DNA of 12,418 nucleotides from Caldifarciminota bacterium (GTDB taxonomy: Bacteria; Hydrothermota; Tepidihabitantia; Tepidihabitantales; Tepidihabitantaceae), in contig DSBX01000146.1 of assembly GCA_011049385.1 (NCBI GenBank), forward strand, positions 1 through 12,418, read 5' to 3'. This document shows positions 1 to 6,198 of the stretch, in pieces. Made by a program: the position numbers and the translations under genes. Position 1 is the first letter of the stretch. Each line of letters starts with the position of its first letter. Under the pieces are notes generated by a model. That model did no database searches, had not been told where the DNA came from, and saw only the letters and a program-made list of their open reading frames with translations.

Positions 1-122
1 CGGCTTGGCCCCGACCGCCACCTATCTCTTAGCAGCCTGACGAATCCCGATGCAGAGGTTCTTCAACAGCCCCACACTCCCCGAAATTCGGCCGGCCCGC
101 CGGCGGAAATCGGGCCCGACCG
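1..122. other. Left-edge non-coding stretch
   Basis: I see no gene that I can support here. One plus-strand frame is open from the left edge and stops at 38-40, giving twelve residues (GLAPTATYLLAA). It could be the tail of a gene outside the window or chance. Bases 110-119 (TCGGGCCCGA) form a perfect 10-base palindrome just downstream of the DUF2284 stop. It is too short, and has no T-run, so I do not call it a terminator. Confidence 0.4.
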
Positions 123-668
123 CTACTCGATGAGCAGGAGGTTGACGTAGCGCGGGGTCGCCTCCGCGCTGGTGACGACTTCGAGGCTGATGCCGGCGTT
201 GCGGCAGGTGGCGTAGACGTCCATACCGCAGGCTTCCATCGCCGGGCGGGCTGTTTCCGGGTGTCGGCAGAGACCGTCCGCGTTGCAGTCCGCGCAGAGC
301 CGGCAGGGCCCGGCGCCGAACCCGAACGCCTTATAGTGACCGTCGAGGAACGCCTGCCGCTCGATGTCGGCAAGCAGGCACACCCATTTCCGGCGCAGGC
401 GCATCGTCCGGTTGGAGTCGAAGACGTAGATGACCGCCCACCGGTACTCGGCGATGACCCGCCGGGTCTCTTCCGGGGTCGGGGTCCGGGGCGGACAGCC
501 GAGCCGCTTGCCGTAGCCGCTACAACCGTACTGGCACTTGAGCCGGACCCAGTCCGCGGTCACGACCTTCTGCGCCGGGATCACCTTCGCCGCGGTCGCG
601 CCGCCTTCAAGCGCCATCCGGGCGTAGCGCCGCAACCGGACCGGTGCCGTTGCGCGATTGTTCGACAT
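123..668 (-). CDS. DUF2284 family cysteine-rich putative metal-binding protein
   Basis: This is a 181-residue cytosolic protein with no signal peptide or membrane segment. Seen: Cys45, Cys49 and Cys58 lie in a C-x3-C-x8-C-P-P block (CQYGCSGYGKRLGCPP). A second cluster, CRLCADCNADGLC (Cys122, 125, 128, 134), is followed by Cys147 and Cys155. These clusters are the hallmark of DUF2284, a family annotated only as predicted metal-binding and common in anaerobes; an iron-sulfur cluster is the likely ligand, but that is inference. The length is normal for the family. The start at 668 was chosen because a promoter-like element (-35 TTGACT, -10 TATGCT) ends 7 bases before it and no Shine-Dalgarno is present, which suggests leaderless translation. 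The other in-frame ATG, at 680, lies inside the -10 hexamer. It is divergent from the hydrolase gene. Family assignment is firm; the function is unknown. Confidence 0.9.
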   Translation of the reverse strand: MSNNRATAPVRLRRYARMALEGGATAAKVIPAQKVVTADWVRLKCQYGCSGYGKRLGCPPRTPTPEETRRVIAEYRWAVIYVFDSNRTMRLRRKWVCLLADIERQAFLDGHYKAFGFGAGPCRLCADCNADGLCRHPETARPAMEACGMDVYATCRNAGISLEVVTSAEATPRYVNLLLIE

Positions 669-675
669 CGGCGCC

Positions 676-703
676 AGCATAACCGGGAACGGGACGGAGT
701 CAA
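676..703 (-). promoter_or_regulatory. Sigma70-like promoter of the DUF2284 gene, predicted leaderless
   Basis: On the minus strand, TTGACT (703-698) is followed by 16 bases and TATGCT (681-676), both close to the housekeeping consensus. Seven bases then separate the -10 from the ATG at 668, so the expected transcription start falls on the start codon itself. No purine-rich ribosome site lies upstream. The same geometry is seen at two other genes in this window, which strengthens the call. Confidence 0.55.
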
Positions 704-787
704 CCGGGCCCTGCGCCGGCCCGGCCTGCAGGCGCTCGACAAGGTCATCCTGACCGGCAGGTAACTCCTTCCGTCGGTCACATCCTG

Positions 788-816
788 AGGGGGGCGGCAT
801 CCAATGCCGCCCCCTT
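788..816. repeat. 13-bp GC-rich inverted repeat in the divergent intergenic region
   Basis: The arms are 788-800 and 804-816, with three loop bases (CCA). All 13 positions pair if one G-T pair is allowed, and the core is GGGGCGGCAT against ATGCCGCCCC. Neither side has a T-run. It lies upstream of both divergent genes, ending 14 bases before the hydrolase -35 element. That position suits an operator, an insulator or a cruciform better than the 3' end of a transcript. A terminator for an unseen transcript is possible. Confidence 0.6.
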
Positions 817-830
817 CCTGTTGCCCGCAC

Positions 831-858
831 TTGCCTCCGCGGGCCGGCCCGGTATCCT
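831..858 (+). promoter_or_regulatory. Sigma70-like promoter of the alpha/beta hydrolase gene, predicted leaderless
   Basis: TTGCCT (831-836), 16 bases, then TATCCT (853-858), then exactly 7 bases to the ATG at 866. No Shine-Dalgarno is visible. Spacer length and distance to the start codon are identical to the promoters of the DUF2284 and flavodoxin genes. Taken alone it would be a modest match; the repetition is what makes it credible. Confidence 0.42.
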
Positions 859-865
859 GATGGTG

Positions 866-2266
866 ATGAAGAGAATCGTCTTGCTGACCGCGGCCCTGCT
901 CGTCGCCGCCGGCTGTTCTCCGGAAGACATCACCGGCACCTGGCAGGGCACGCTCGCCACTGCGCCCGCGAAGCTCCGGGTCGTCTTCAACATCTCCCGG
1001 CAGGACGGCCGGCTCACCGCCACGCTCGACAGCCCGGACCAGGCGGTACGCGGGGTCCCGGTCGCCGGGGTCGAGTTCGCACAGGGCCGGCTCAAGCTCG
1101 ACGTCGCGGCCATCAACGCCGGTTTCGAGGGCGTCATCGAGAACGGACGGCTCGTCGGCACTTGGCGCCAGGCCGGCGCCGAGTTCCCGCTCGAACTCGC
1201 CCGCGTCCAGGGCGACCTCACCGGCCGGAGGCCCCAGGACCCGCTCCTGCCCCTCCCCTACCGCAGTGAGGACATCACCTTCCCGGGCCCGGCCGGAACC
1301 ATCGCCGGCACGCTGACCCTGCCGGAAGGCGACGGCCCCTTCCCCGCGGCGTTGCTCGTCTCCGGCTCCGGCCAGCAGAACCGGGACCAGGAGATCTTCG
1401 GCCACCGGCCCTTCCTGGTTCTCGCCGACCACCTCACCCGCCGCGGCATCGCGGTCCTGCGCTGTGACGACCGGGGCATCGGCGGCTCGACCGGCGACCC
1501 GACCCTCGTCTCGAGCGAGGACTTCGCGCTCGACGCGCAGGCGGCGCTCGACCGGCTCCGGGCCCACCCCGAGGTTGACGCGGCGCGGACGGGCATCATC
1601 GGCCACAGCGAAGGCGCGCTCATCGGCGCGATGCTGGCGGCCCGGGACGGCGGCCCGGCCTTCCTCGTGATGCTCGCCGGGCCCGGCATCCCCGGCCGCG
1701 AACTGCTCCCGCTCCAGGGCGAACTGCTGATGCGGGCCGGCGGCGCGAGCGAGGCGGCCATCGCCGCCAACCGGCGGCTTCAGGAAAGGCTCTTCGCCAA
1801 GGTCCGGCAGGTCGCAGAACCGGACGCGCTCGCGGTCGAGCTCGGCCTCACCTTCGAGGAAGAAATGGCGGCGATGGACCCGGCCGCCCGTGCCGAACTC
1901 GCCGCCGAGCTTTCGCCCCGGGCGGTCGCCGCCCAGGTTCGCGCCCTCGCCTCGCCCTGGTTCCGATTCTTCCTCGAATACGACCCGGCGACCGACATCC
2001 GCCGCATCAAGGTCCCGGTGCTCGCCCTCTGCGGCTCGAAGGACCTGCAGGTGCCCTCGGCCCGAAACCTCGCCGCCATCAAGGCCGCGCTCGAGGCCGG
2101 CCAGAACCCGGACCACGCGGTGGGCGAACTGCCCGGCCTGAACCACCTCTTCCAGACCGCCGAGACCGGCCACATCCGCGAGTACGCGGCCACCGAGGAG
2201 ACTTTCGCCCTGCTCGCGCTTGAGACCATCGGCGGCTGGCTGGAAGAGCGCCTGTTGGAGGATTGA
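866..2266 (+). CDS. Lipoprotein alpha/beta hydrolase (COG1073-like serine hydrolase)
   Basis: This is a 466-residue exported serine hydrolase. Seen: residues 1-17 (MKRIVLLTAALLVAAGC) are a lipoprotein signal ending in a lipobox, so Cys17 should be lipidated. An N-terminal beta-rich domain follows (about 20-115), opening with I-T-G-T-W-Q-G-T-L. The hydrolase domain runs from about 130 to 466. It has the oxyanion strand VSGSGQQNRD (165-174), the nucleophile elbow G-H-S-E-G with Ser248, Asp393 in GSKDLQVP and His427 in GLNHLFQ, so the triad is complete. This layout matches secreted acyl-hydrolase/peptidase-like proteins of the FCB group; an ester or peptide substrate cannot be told from sequence. 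The ATG at 866 was preferred to 860 because of the promoter geometry and the clean signal peptide. It ends 6 bases from the stop of the convergent flavodoxin gene, with no terminator between them. Confidence 0.88.
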   Translation: MKRIVLLTAALLVAAGCSPEDITGTWQGTLATAPAKLRVVFNISRQDGRLTATLDSPDQAVRGVPVAGVEFAQGRLKLDVAAINAGFEGVIENGRLVGTWRQAGAEFPLELARVQGDLTGRRPQDPLLPLPYRSEDITFPGPAGTIAGTLTLPEGDGPFPAALLVSGSGQQNRDQEIFGHRPFLVLADHLTRRGIAVLRCDDRGIGGSTGDPTLVSSEDFALDAQAALDRLRAHPEVDAARTGIIGHSEGALIGAMLAARDGGPAFLVMLAGPGIPGRELLPLQGELLMRAGGASEAAIAANRRLQERLFAKVRQVAEPDALAVELGLTFEEEMAAMDPAARAELAAELSPRAVAAQVRALASPWFRFFLEYDPATDIRRIKVPVLALCGSKDLQVPSARNLAAIKAALEAGQNPDHAVGELPGLNHLFQTAETGHIREYAATEETFALLALETIGGWLEERLLED

Positions 2267-2272
2267 CCGTCG

Positions 2273-2990
2273 CTACCGCCGGCGCATCGCGGCGCGGAAG
2301 TGGACGTTGACCGCCCGGATGTGCCGCTCGCGACTGATGAGTTCCCGGCCGACGCGGGCCGCGGTCGCTTTCGAGATGCGGCCCTCCCGCACCAGCTCGG
2401 TCCCGGCCTCCCGGCAGGCGGCAAGCACGTCGGCCACGTCAACCCCGGCCTTCGCCAGGCCGGACAGCGATTCGGCATAGGGCCGCAACAGCGCGCCCGC
2501 GTACTCCCGGCGCAGGTTCCGGCTCGCGGCCCGGACGTGCGCGACCAGCGGCTCGAAGTTGTCGAGCTCGGGGTAGCCGCAGCCCGAGACCAGCGCGACC
2601 CGGCCCGCGCGGCAGGCCGGGACGAGGTCGTGCCGGCAGTGCCCTTGATGCTCGACCAGGAACGGCCGGAGCACCGGTATCAGCCGGTCGAGCACCGCCT
2701 TCATCGCCGCGTTCATCCCGTCCACGTAGAGCGGGGTCGCCAGCACGAGCATATCGGATGCCATCACCTTCGGCAGGAGCGCGTCCATATCATCCCGCTG
2801 GACGCACCGGCCCGGGGGTCGCGGTCCAGCAGTGGTAGCATCCCCGACAGTAGCCGACCTTCATCCCGTCCGGGTAGGCAAGTTCGACCTCCGCGCCGGC
2901 CGCGCGCATGCCCTCGACCAGCGGCGCGAGTACCCGGCCAGTGCCGCCCCGGTCGCGATGCGGGCTAGAGTTGAGCGCGAGCGTCTTCAT
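2273..2990 (-). pseudogene. Flavodoxin-family NAD(P)H-dependent FMN reductase, frameshifted
   Basis: Two overlapping frames together make one about 239-residue flavodoxin-fold protein, the usual size. The first part (2990 to about 2810) reads MKTLALNSSPHRDRGGTGR, the FMN-phosphate loop, followed by the cysteine motif C-R-G-C-Y-H-C-W. The second part (about 2809 to 2273) reads RCVQRDDMDALL, then LATPLYVDGMNAAMKAVLDR, the second flavin loop and helix of this family, and ends NVHFRAAMRRR. The frames join in a G/C run at 2808-2818 if one base is removed, restoring T-P-G-R-C-V-Q-R-D-D-M. As written, the upstream frame stops shortly after P-V-R-P-A-G. All other conserved parts are intact, so a sequencing or assembly error is as likely as a real, recent mutation. 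The start at 2990 follows a leaderless-type promoter. Likely role: cytosolic redox reactions with FMN, partner unknown. Confidence 0.82.
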
Positions 2991-2997
2991 CGGTTCG

Positions 2998-3025
2998 ATT
3001 CTGCGCCGCCGGCCGCCGAAGTCAA
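2998..3025 (-). promoter_or_regulatory. Sigma70-like promoter of the flavodoxin-family gene, predicted leaderless
   Basis: On the minus strand, TTGACT (3025-3020) is followed by 16 bases, CAGAAT (3003-2998) and 7 bases to the ATG at 2990. The -10 is weaker than its two counterparts but keeps the second-position A and final T. No ribosome site is present. It lies downstream of the strong hairpin that closes the kelch operon, so the flavodoxin gene appears to be its own transcription unit. Confidence 0.45.
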
Positions 3026-3082
3026 GCGGCACGGCAATGGGTCGGGGGCCTGTCGGCACCGACGATGCTACCGACAACGGCA

Positions 3083-3120
3083 TCCGGGGCGGACCCTGCT
3101 CTCGCAGTGCCCGCCCCGGA
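3083..3120 (-). terminator. Strong GNRA-capped hairpin after the kelch gene (probable terminator)
   Basis: The transcript would fold with CCGGGGCGG (3119-3111) against CCGCCCCGG (3092-3084), plus one more pair at the base (3120/3083). The stem continues inward through a G-U and a C-G pair and one A-G mismatch to CTGC/GCAG, capped by the tetraloop GAGA. It starts 27 bases after the kelch stop and ends before the next promoter, as expected for a transcript end. No U-tract follows, so termination may rely on Rho, or the hairpin may protect the 3' end from decay. Confidence 0.6.
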
Positions 3121-3146
3121 ACACCCGCCGGACAGGTCCCTCGGAC

Positions 3147-5027
3147 CTATCTCGGCACTACCAGCTTTTCGGCGGCCCGGAAACTGTCCGCCTCGAACCG
3201 GACCAGGTAGACACCCGCGCTCAAGCTCCTCAGGTCAAGCGAAACTGACCCGGCGGCCCGGCGACCGTCTGTCCGGACCGTGGCCACCGGCCGACCCGAC
3301 GCGTCGTACACCGTCACCTTCGCCGCCCCGGCCCCGGGCAGGCCGTAGCGCAGGTTCGCGAACCCGCCCATGAGCGGATTCGGACCGATGTCCACGAAAG
3401 GCACCTCCGCCGTTCCGTCGCCGGCCATCACGCCCGAACGCTCCGGCCGGAACCCGGTCTCGATCCCGCCTTCGGGCGGCATCACGTAGCGCCAGAACTC
3501 CTGGGTCTTGTTCCCTTTGAAGGCGAAGAAACCCCGGTAGGAGCCGTGCTCGTAATGCGTGAGGTAGCCGCCCGCGTTCACCCGACGGCGTCGGCCGGTC
3601 GAGCCTCTTGACGGCATCGTATCGGACTCGGCCCAGAGACCGCCCGGCCCGGCGCCGTCCGGTTCATAGACCCAGAACTGCTGGGTATTGCCGCCCTTGA
3701 GCGCGTAGACCATTCCGTCGTCGGGGTGGAAGACACCCGACCCGCCGTCGCGCGCGCGCTTGCGCCGCAGGCGGTTGCCGTGCAGTCCGAGCAGGGGCAT
3801 CCCGGCCAGGGTTTCCTCGGCCCAGGCGTCGGCGCCGATATCGTACTTCCAGAAACAGTGTTCCGGCTCGGCCGCCCGGTGGAAGTCCTTGGCCTGGTGG
3901 GCGTAGATGGCGTTCTCACCGTCGAACGCCAGCCAGGACCCCCGGTGCCAGCGGCCGCGCGGTCCGACCGGCATCGGCGCCCGTTCCTCCCAGGTGTTCA
4001 GGGCGGGGTCGTAGCGGTAGAAGTCCTGCCGGTCGCCCTTCATCACGTAGATGTAACCCGGCTCTCCGGGCACGTGGACCATGTAGCCGCCACCCCGCGG
4101 GCGCCGGCCCGATGGCGCGAGCGGCACGTCTTCCATCCGTGCCCAGGCCTCGGCCGGGTCGCTGTGCTCGATATCGAACCGCCAGAAAGCCGACGAGTTG
4201 TTGCCGTGCATCACGTAGATGTACCGCTCGCCGTCGCCGATGCCGCGACAGCCCCGGTCAATCGGCCGGCCGCTGGCCTGGTCAACAGGGACCGGCGTGG
4301 AATCAAGCTCTTCCCAGGTGCCATTGCCGCTCGTGAGCGGGTTATAGCGGTAGAGGTTGTGCTGGCGGCCTCCCTTGACCGCGTAGATCCAGGGCTGGCC
4401 GCCCGGCCCGGGCGCGATTGCCAGCCAGCTCCCGCGGCGGACCATCGTCCGGCTGTTGCCGACTTCGGCCGGGACCGGCGCGACCTCGACCCAGCCGTAG
4501 GGCCACGGCGTCTCGACGACCTTGAAACTCCAGCACGGCTCGAAATGCGGGCTCCACAGCCCCCGCACCCGGACCGCGCAGTCCCAGTGGTAGACCTTGC
4601 CGATTTCGAGCTCGGTGTCCACGACCCAGCTCCGGGTTTCGGAGATGCCCTCGGTCACCAGCGACGCGCCTTCGTAGACCCGGAACTCGTACGCGGTCGC
4701 CATCGCCACCTCCCGCACCACGAGCCTCGGCGTCGTGGTCCCGACATTGCTCCCGTTGGGTGGCGCGATGGGAATCGGCGGCGGCGGCGGCCCGACCTCC
4801 ACCCTCTCGCCGTACCAGAAACCCCAGTGACCCTGTATCTGCGGCCTGGCCGCGGGCCCCTGCACCGCCTGGCCGGTCGAACCGTTGACGGTGTAGCCCG
4901 GGCCCGAGCCCGGCCTGCCGCCGGCATTGACCGTATACCAGTTCACCCACAGGCCTTGGGCCGGCACCGGCCCGGCCGGGAGTAGCAACAGCACCGCGAC
5001 CGCGGCAATCAATCCTGACTTGGCCAT
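3147..5027 (-). CDS. Secreted kelch-type beta-propeller protein with T9SS-like C-terminal domain
   Basis: This is a protein of about 626 residues, exported through a Sec signal (MAKSGLIAAVAVLLLLPAG, cleavage near P-V-P-A/Q). Domains in order: a short beta motif with G-S-T-G-Q and G-F-W-Y-G (about 33-73); a proline linker (80-84); a fibronectin-III-like domain (about 85-172) with A-Y-E-F-R-V-Y; and about six kelch-like blades (about 195-518). The blades repeat Y-x-(V/L)-(K/H)-G-x5-F/Y-W/Y-x-Y/F followed by W-x-E. The last 80 residues (from I-G-P-N-P-L) form a Por/T9SS-type sorting domain ending in G-V-Y-L-V-R-F. Such a tail usually directs outer-membrane export and surface attachment in Bacteroidota-like cells. 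AAGGAGG lies 2 bases before the ATG at 5030 and 5 before the ATG at 5027; I chose 5027 for spacing. It follows the tail-fibre-like gene after 30 bases. The ligand is unknown; carbohydrate or protein binding is inference. Confidence 0.85.
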   Translation of the reverse strand: MAKSGLIAAVAVLLLLPAGPVPAQGLWVNWYTVNAGGRPGSGPGYTVNGSTGQAVQGPAARPQIQGHWGFWYGERVEVGPPPPPIPIAPPNGSNVGTTTPRLVVREVAMATAYEFRVYEGASLVTEGISETRSWVVDTELEIGKVYHWDCAVRVRGLWSPHFEPCWSFKVVETPWPYGWVEVAPVPAEVGNSRTMVRRGSWLAIAPGPGGQPWIYAVKGGRQHNLYRYNPLTSGNGTWEELDSTPVPVDQASGRPIDRGCRGIGDGERYIYVMHGNNSSAFWRFDIEHSDPAEAWARMEDVPLAPSGRRPRGGGYMVHVPGEPGYIYVMKGDRQDFYRYDPALNTWEERAPMPVGPRGRWHRGSWLAFDGENAIYAHQAKDFHRAAEPEHCFWKYDIGADAWAEETLAGMPLLGLHGNRLRRKRARDGGSGVFHPDDGMVYALKGGNTQQFWVYEPDGAGPGGLWAESDTMPSRGSTGRRRRVNAGGYLTHYEHGSYRGFFAFKGNKTQEFWRYVMPPEGGIETGFRPERSGVMAGDGTAEVPFVDIGPNPLMGGFANLRYGLPGAGAAKVTVYDASGRPVATVRTDGRRAAGSVSLDLRSLSAGVYLVRFEADSFRAAEKLVVPR

Positions 5028-5032
5028 CATCC

Positions 5033-5039
5033 CCTCCTT
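5033..5039 (-). promoter_or_regulatory. Near-perfect Shine-Dalgarno of the kelch gene
   Basis: AAGGAGG on the minus strand, 5 bases before the ATG at 5027 and only 2 before the ATG at 5030. It therefore favours the second of two adjacent ATG codons. It contrasts with the three genes in the window that lack any ribosome site. Confidence 0.7.
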
Positions 5040-5057
5040 TCGGGGTTGGTGCCCGCG

Positions 5058-6077
5058 CTACTCGCCCTGCGCGGTCCCCGGCTCGGTCAGGATGACGGCG
5101 GCCACACCCATCTGCACCGGTTCCGGACTCGTGCGGCCATCGGTGCCGCGGTACTTGATGTACAATTGCCCGGGATACGCCCCGGCCGGCACGGTCCGGC
5201 TCTGGCTCGGATGCATGTTCCAGAGCGTAACCTGGGCGGTATCCGCCCGCATCACGTAGCCGGAATTGAGCACGACGACATCCTCCGGCCAGGTGTACGC
5301 CCCGTAGGTGTTGGTCGGGAACCCGATGCGGACGATATCGCCGAGTTCGAAGGGCTCGCCCTCGGAGACGTACGTCTTCAGGATTGCCCGGCCGTTGGCG
5401 GGGATGCTGAACGAGGGCGAGATGTTCAGGGTCCCGAAAGGCATGAACTCGAGCTGGACCGTCTCCCAGGTCGGCGCGTTGCCGAACCCGCCGCTCCGCA
5501 GGAACTGGCCGGTCAGCCCCGCGGGGAAAGACACCACCGGCGACATGCCGTTGCCGAGCAACAGCCGGTTCGCGTCGAGGGTGGTTCGCCCGGTCCCGCC
5601 GGTGCTGACCTGGTGGCCGTGTCCGACCAGCGCGTAGCCGGAAGACGGGATACCGCCGAGGTGCTCGGCGTCATCCGCGTTGTAGGCATAGGGCACGCTC
5701 ACCAGCCGCGTCCGCGGCGTCATCGTCACGCCGTTGACGGTGATCTGCAACCAGCAGTGCGGCCCCGCGGGCAGGTTGGTGATGGGGCTGACACTGCCCA
5801 GGACAACGTTGAAGATGCCGTCGGCCACCGGGATGCCGCCGTGGGCCTCGCTCCAGAGCGAGCTCCCGCCGGTTTCGGCGCTGTAGATGGCGAAGGTGAA
5901 GTTGTAGTTTCCGGTCAGCGGCTCGCCGAAATCATCGGTGAGCTTGCCCTGGTAGTTGACCAGTCGTGGAATGCTGATGGCGTCGGTCTCGGGCCGCGGC
6001 TCGACAACCTGCTCGGCGTAGGACGCGCCCGCCGCAAGTAAGAGGCAGAGCGCAACGGTTGCGAAGGACGTCTTCAT
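5058..6077 (-). CDS. Exported tail-fibre-like protein of unknown function
   Basis: This is a 339-residue protein with a clear Sec signal (residues 1-21, cleavage S-Y-A/E). Residues 37-135 form a beta domain beginning I-P-R-L-V-N-Y-Q-G-K-L, with L-W-S-E, G-I-F-N-V-V-L-G-S and V-P-Y-A-Y-N-A. From memory this domain recurs in secreted proteins of candidate phyla and precedes fibre-like regions. Residues 152-178 hold a G-H-G-H-Q motif, then STGGTGRTTLDANRLLLGNG, resembling repeats in phage tail fibres and bacterial adhesins. The C-terminal half (about 190-330) is beta-rich with no known motif. The start at 6077 is set by GGAGG 6 bases upstream. It is the first gene of an operon with the kelch gene, so the two may work together at the cell surface. 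A structural or adhesive role is inference. Confidence 0.78.
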   Translation of the reverse strand: MKTSFATVALCLLLAAGASYAEQVVEPRPETDAISIPRLVNYQGKLTDDFGEPLTGNYNFTFAIYSAETGGSSLWSEAHGGIPVADGIFNVVLGSVSPITNLPAGPHCWLQITVNGVTMTPRTRLVSVPYAYNADDAEHLGGIPSSGYALVGHGHQVSTGGTGRTTLDANRLLLGNGMSPVVSFPAGLTGQFLRSGGFGNAPTWETVQLEFMPFGTLNISPSFSIPANGRAILKTYVSEGEPFELGDIVRIGFPTNTYGAYTWPEDVVVLNSGYVMRADTAQVTLWNMHPSQSRTVPAGAYPGQLYIKYRGTDGRTSPEPVQMGVAAVILTEPGTAQGE

Positions 6078-6170
6078 AGGTAACCTCCAGGTTTCTCCCC
6101 ATGTTATCCACACCTGTGGCCACGAGGGGTCTCATCTCGACATCATCTTTTCGGACTGTAAGCCCGGATA

Positions 6171-6198
6171 AGAATAGCCCCCCGGGCCCGGCTGTCAA
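6171..6198 (-). promoter_or_regulatory. Consensus sigma70-like promoter of the secreted-protein operon
   Basis: On the minus strand, TTGACA (6198-6193), 16 bases (all G/C), then TATTCT (6176-6171). The -35 is a perfect consensus and contains the stop codon of the lon gene (6197-6195). With the usual 7-base distance, transcription starts near 6163 and leaves a leader of about 86 bases before the ATG at 6077. The leader ends in a small palindrome, AACCTGGAGGTT (6093-6082), that contains the ribosome site. Confidence 0.6.

Noticed and set aside
261..764. Plus-strand frame ending 24 bases before the inverted repeat at 788-816, as if followed by a terminator
   Set aside because: It overlaps the DUF2284 gene antisense and its sequence is unlike a protein until the last few residues. 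The hairpin lacks a T-run on that side.
581..2173. Open frame on the minus strand opposite the hydrolase (about 530 codons)
   Set aside because: The hydrolase on the plus strand has a lipobox and a full catalytic triad. The opposite frame is Gly/Glu/Arg-rich and crosses both divergent promoters and the start of the DUF2284 gene.
3726..4985. Open frame on the plus strand opposite the kelch gene
   Set aside because: The minus strand has signal peptide, Fn3-like, kelch and sorting domains in one frame. The plus frame is low-complexity and has no motif.
6078..6192. Riboswitch or leader peptide in the leader of the secreted-protein operon
   Set aside because: Only short stems and a four-codon mini-frame (M-M-S-R) are visible. 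Nothing matches a known riboswitch core or a codon-run leader peptide.
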